Source: Ricinus communis
Taxonomy: Eukaryota; Streptophyta; Magnoliopsida; Malpighiales; Euphorbiaceae
NCBI RefSeq assembly: GCF_019578655.1
Contig: NC_063264.1
Coordinates: 3,224,001 to 3,288,000, forward strand
DNA length: 64,000 bases
Reading direction: 5' to 3'
In this document: piece by piece, positions 60,230-64,000 of the stretch
Position numbering within the stretch: position 1 is the stretch's first letter
How the letters are laid out: each line of letters begins with the position of its first letter
Translations under genes and position numbers: made by a program
The notes under the pieces: model-generated
Database searches by the model: none
What the model saw: the letters and a program-made list of their open reading frames with translations, nothing else
Told to the model about the DNA's origin: nothing

Positions 60230-62747
60230 ATGGCTGGTGGGGGACTTTCAGATGGGGGACCACTCAAAAGGGCTCATCTTTATGAGTATAAGATCACTGG
60301 TTACTTTATCTTTTCTTCCATAGTTGCAGCTCTTGGTGGTTCCCTTTTTGGTTATGATCTTGGTGTTTCAGGTTAGATATCTTTTCTTACTTTTATATTA
60401 CTATTACCTCTGTTTCTTGAAAGTTTTGACCAGGAAAGTTTTAGAAGATATGTTGTCGTATAATCTTTGTTATTTTTAGTACTAATTGTGGAAATAGAAC
60501 TGAAAATAGAAGAAACTTGTAGCACTATTGCTTCTTAGTCCAGTAATGAGACTGAGAAGAGAAAACACAGAAGTGTTTTGGATTATTTTTTGTGTTAGTG
60601 ATGTCTTTGGCGTTCCCGACAAAGTCAAACTGAAAAAGGACTTTGTAATACCACAAAGAAAAAAAAAAAAAAGGACTCTGTAATGCTAAAATTTGGATTC
60701 CTGAAACTTGATAAAAAGGAAAAGAATTCTCTACTTTCATTGTTTTCTCTAGAGTAGGCCAGATTTTTATCACCAAGTGAAAGTTAATCTGACAGACAAG
60801 AAAATTAATTTTATAAAAGATTATGTCTGTAGGAATTCAACGAACATGCAATCCAGGGAGAAAAACTTCATAGGAACCATTAATGGAAACGCTTTCCTTC
60901 TCTTCCACTTCTGACATCTTCTCACTTCATCTTTCTGTCTAGCTACTTTACAAACAAAGCAGCATGCATAATGGAAATGGTTTAAATTTTTTAACTATTC
61001 AAGTTTATTTACTTTGATTCTTTCAGATAAATGAAAAGAGGAGATGTTTTACAATTGATTTAAGATTACACCTTGTCTTGGTTATTTTTAGGTGGAGTTA
61101 CTTCAATGGATGATTTCTTGAAGGACTTCTTCCCAAAAGTATATAAAAGGAAGCAAGAACATCTCAACGAAACAGATTACTGTAAATATGACAACCAAAT
61201 GCTCACACTCTTTACTTCCTCTTTGTACTTTGCGGCTCTTGTTTCTACGTTTGGAGCCTCCTATATTACCAGAAATAAAGGTAGAAGAGCTAGCATTATT
61301 GTCGGATCAATAAGCTTCTTCTTAGGAGCAATTCTCAATGCAGCTGCAGTGAACATCGCAATGCTGATTATAGGCCGTATTCTGCTTGGTATAGGCATTG
61401 GATTTGGTAATCAAGTAAGTCAATTTCTCTTAAACAAAATATCTTATTATATGGTGCTTTGATTTTAGCCCCTATGAGTGTCAATGTCAGAAAGTCTTCT
61501 TTATGTGCACAATCTGTACCATACGGCAAAACCAAGCTATGATGCTGATTGTATTCTTATTTTAATGGTTCAGGCAGTTCCCTTGTATCTTTCAGAAATG
61601 GCTCCAGCTAAAATCCGAGGGGCAGTTAACCAACTGTTTCAACTAACAACCTGCTTAGGAATCTTAATAGCGAACCTCATAAATTATGGAACGGAAAAAA
61701 TTCATCCATGGGGATGGAGATTGTCTCTTGGATTAGCAACAGTTCCTGCAACTTTAATGTTTATTGGGGGTGTTTTCCTCCCGGAGACTCCAAACAGTCT
61801 GGTAGAACAGGGAAGACTGGAAGAAGGAAGAAAAGTATTAGAGAAAGTTAGAGGAACAGCCAAAGTTGATGCTGAGTTTGCTGATCTTATTGATGCAAGC
61901 AATGCAGCAAGAGCAATACAACATCCATTCAAGAACCTTCTCAAGAGAAAGAATCGCCCGCAACTGATAATAGGGGCACTAGGAATCCCTGCATTCCAGC
62001 AGCTCACCGGCATGAATTCTATACTCTTTTATGCTCCTGTCATATTTCAGAGCCTGGGTTTTGGTTCGGGTGCAGCTCTATATTCATCGGTCATAACCAG
62101 CGGAGCACTTGTGCTTGGTGCCCTCATTTCAATGGCTTTAGTGGACAAATACGGTAGAAGAGCCTTCTTTTTGGAAGCTGGAACTGAAATGCTGTGCTAC
62201 ATGGTAACTGCACTCGCCCAGCCTTCACTCTCCTAACATTTCAATGTAGCAATTAACCTCGAATTCTTACTTAAAACTGCTGAATTTGCAGGTGGCTGTG
62301 GCCATAACATTGGCCTTGAAGTTTGGACAAGGAGTGACACTTCCAAAAGAAATTGGCATCTTCCTAGTGATAATCATATGCTTGTTCGTCTTAGCGTATG
62401 GAAGATCATGGGGACCTCTTGGTTGGCTAGTTCCTAGCGAAATCTTCCCGCTGGAGACAAGATCAGCAGGGCAGAGCATGGTGGTCTGTGTGAACATGTT
62501 ATTCACAGCTCTGATAGCACAATGTTTTCTGGTGTCATTGTGCCATCTTCGATATGGAATATTCTTGGTGTTTGGTGGCTTGATTTTGATAATGAGTAGC
62601 TTCATATTCTTCCTCCTGCCAGAAACAAAACAAGTACCAATTGAGGAAGTGTATCTTCTATGGCAAAATCACTGGTTTTGGAAGCGCATTGTGGGCAATG
62701 GAGACCAAGTTGAACTAGATGAAAAAACTAATAGACAAGAAGTTTAA
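60230..62747 (+). CDS. STP14: sugar transport protein, STP family (STP14-like) H+ symporter
   Basis: Four exons (60230-60371, 61092-61414, 61574-62203, 62292-62747), 1551 nt, 516 aa, the usual STP length. It is a major facilitator with 12 hydrophobic helices. N-terminal MAGGGLSDGGPLKRAHLYEYKIT is followed by GGSLFGYDLGVSGGVTSMDDF, then the signatures [29 protein letters not shown] (helix 4-5), the loop PETPNSLVEQGR, QQLTGMNSILFYAPV (helix 7), DKYGRRAFF, and the C-terminal RSWGPLGWLVPSEIFPLETRSAGQS and PETKQVPIEE. Similarity is closest to Arabidopsis STP14 (At1g77210, from memory), reported as a galactose-specific plasma-membrane carrier. Exon 2 ends CAA|GTAAGT, phase 0. Confidence 0.95.
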
Positions 62748-63204
62748 AATCTTTCTTGTTCTGATAATTTTTTTTTTCTGTTAATGAAAGTGAGGATGCA
62801 TCATATTCTAATTCAGAAGACAATTATCTAAAGTTACTGTCAAGTTCAGCATTAATCCTGCTCAGGAAGAACTGTCAAGTTTCTTTTGTTTTTTGTTTGT
62901 AATATATTTCCTTTTCCTATTCACTTTTTCTTTCCCTAATTTTCCTAACAATTAATCCATTACTTATAATTAAAAAGCACTCAAGAATATATATATTTTC
63001 TTCTCAAAATAAGAAAAAGGAACATAAACAAAATTAAGCAAAATGCAATGATATAGATACGGCGTCGTTAAATAATTGCGAAGGGCAGTTTTGTCAAAGC
63101 AGACTTACAAACTAAAGCCCTTTCCCGCCATTATAAGACTGATCTATAACTGACTAGAAAGAAAAAACCACCAAAATCCCTCTCTTCTTTCTCCCTCTAA
63201 AAAC
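62748..63204. other. intergenic region
   Basis: 3' UTR of the sugar transporter and promoter of the last LTPG-type gene. No gene seen. Confidence 0.5.
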
Positions 63205-64000
63205 ATGACCACCATTTTCGCCCCAGTCATTTTCCTTCTCATGGCCACAGCTTCACAGACACCATGTCCGCCGCCACCAGTAGCAAGCTGCACCGGCGAG
63301 CTAGTGGCTATCTCTCCATGCCTCGGCTACATTTCCTCGGAGCCAAACAACATGACGGAAACACCTACTTCTCAGTGCTGCGATGCTTTAGAGAAAGCTT
63401 TCAGTTCCAGTGAAGGTAACTGCTTCTGTTATCTGATAAAGCAGCCTCTGATCTTTGGATTCCCACTAAACCAATCGAGAGTGGTGTCCTTGCCTTCCGT
63501 TTGTTCAGAAACGACGAATTTCACATCTCTCGAATCGATTTGTTCAGGTTAGAGTTTTAATATCGCAATTCTTGATTTGATGCAATCTGCAAAACTTTTC
63601 TTTGTTTAATTTGGTGTTTGGTCATTAATTAGGGATTTTTTGGATGTTTATTAGAGTGAAAAAAAAAAAAAACAGCAAATGGCTCAATGGCACATATTGG
63701 AATATTAGGCGCACGTTAGCATATATGCGTTAGGAATTATAAGGTATTTTAAAGGTTCAGTAGATTTCACACGGACCGACTCTCAGTCTATTCTTTGTGA
63801 TTACAGGATCGCCAGCACTGCCTCCTCTCCATAGCATAACAGATCCAGTGACTAAAAAACCATCTAATTCTGGTAACTGGACTCTAGTAGTTCATTATTG
63901 CATCTAAATAACGGTAGTATTAGTTTTGTGTTAATTAAGCACTCGAACTTGCCAACAGGAAATGCTGAGAATTCGTCTGCACCAATGAGTTTCACACCAA
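63205..64000 (+). CDS. LTPG-type lipid transfer protein, 3' end outside window
   Basis: Exons 63205-63547, 63807-63872 and 63959 to beyond the window edge; phase 1 is kept at both junctions. A signal peptide (MTTIFAPVIFLLMATASQT) precedes an eight-cysteine domain: SC...SPC...QCC...NCFC...VC...IC, with an extra Cys in TPCPPPPVASC. Exon 2 and the start of exon 3 encode a Pro/Ser stalk. The GPI signal expected at the C-terminus is not in the window. It follows the same exon plan as the gene at 55167 (cysteine domain in exon 1, then short stalk exons). Confidence 0.88.

Overview
This is a eudicot plant nuclear genome segment. The evidence is spliced genes with GT-AG introns, a eukaryotic tRNA-Arg, plant-specific families (FCS-like zinc finger, GPI-anchored lipid transfer proteins, STP sugar carriers), AT-rich intergenic DNA with microsatellites and MITEs, and an endogenous plant pararetrovirus. 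The mix would suit a rosid, possibly Malpighiales, but I cannot fix the species from sequence alone.

Layout. 1-1.9 kb: AT-rich spacer with a degraded MITE. 1.9-6.0 kb (-): nine-exon chloroplast folate-biopterin transporter. 9.0-10.3 kb (-): two-exon FLZ zinc-finger protein. 12.5 kb (-): tRNA-Arg(UCU). 12.5-18.5 kb: no convincing gene, but one long imperfect fold-back. 18.5-30.1 kb: a GNAT (RimJ/RimL-like) N-acetyltransferase cluster of about 12 single-exon copies. These belong to two subtypes, called A (- strand) and B (+ strand) here. Only four are intact (A2, A4, A6, B1); the others carry nonsense codons, frameshifts or deletions. 30.5-32.1 kb (+): CDC73/parafibromin, a Paf1-complex subunit. 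34.3-35.1 kb (-): a GPI-anchored lipid transfer protein (LTPG). 36.1-46.1 kb (-): a 17-exon HEAT-repeat gene that I read as the TELO2-interacting protein TTI1. 46.5-52.1 kb (+): a decayed endogenous caulimovirid with coat/zinc-knuckle, protease, RT, RNase H, a second downstream ORF and a promoter, ending near a 68-bp (TA)n tract. 53.4-57.7 kb: one damaged and two intact LTPG-type genes. 60.2-62.7 kb (+): a four-exon hexose/H+ symporter like STP14. 63.2 kb to the end (+): a further LTPG-type gene, cut by the window edge.

How the genes relate. These are independent plant genes, not an operon. The order FLZ - GNAT - CDC73 - LTPG matches, from memory, the Arabidopsis chromosome 3 block At3g22550-At3g22620. 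Folate transporter plus GNAT matches the chromosome 2 block At2g32020-At2g32040. The window therefore looks like an ancestral block that is split between two duplicated segments in Arabidopsis. Two families have expanded locally: GNAT, with rapid gain and loss, and LTPG.

Splice models were built by eye. For each multi-exon gene the exon lengths sum to a multiple of three and the phases agree at every junction, which is the main support for the models. No database search was possible.
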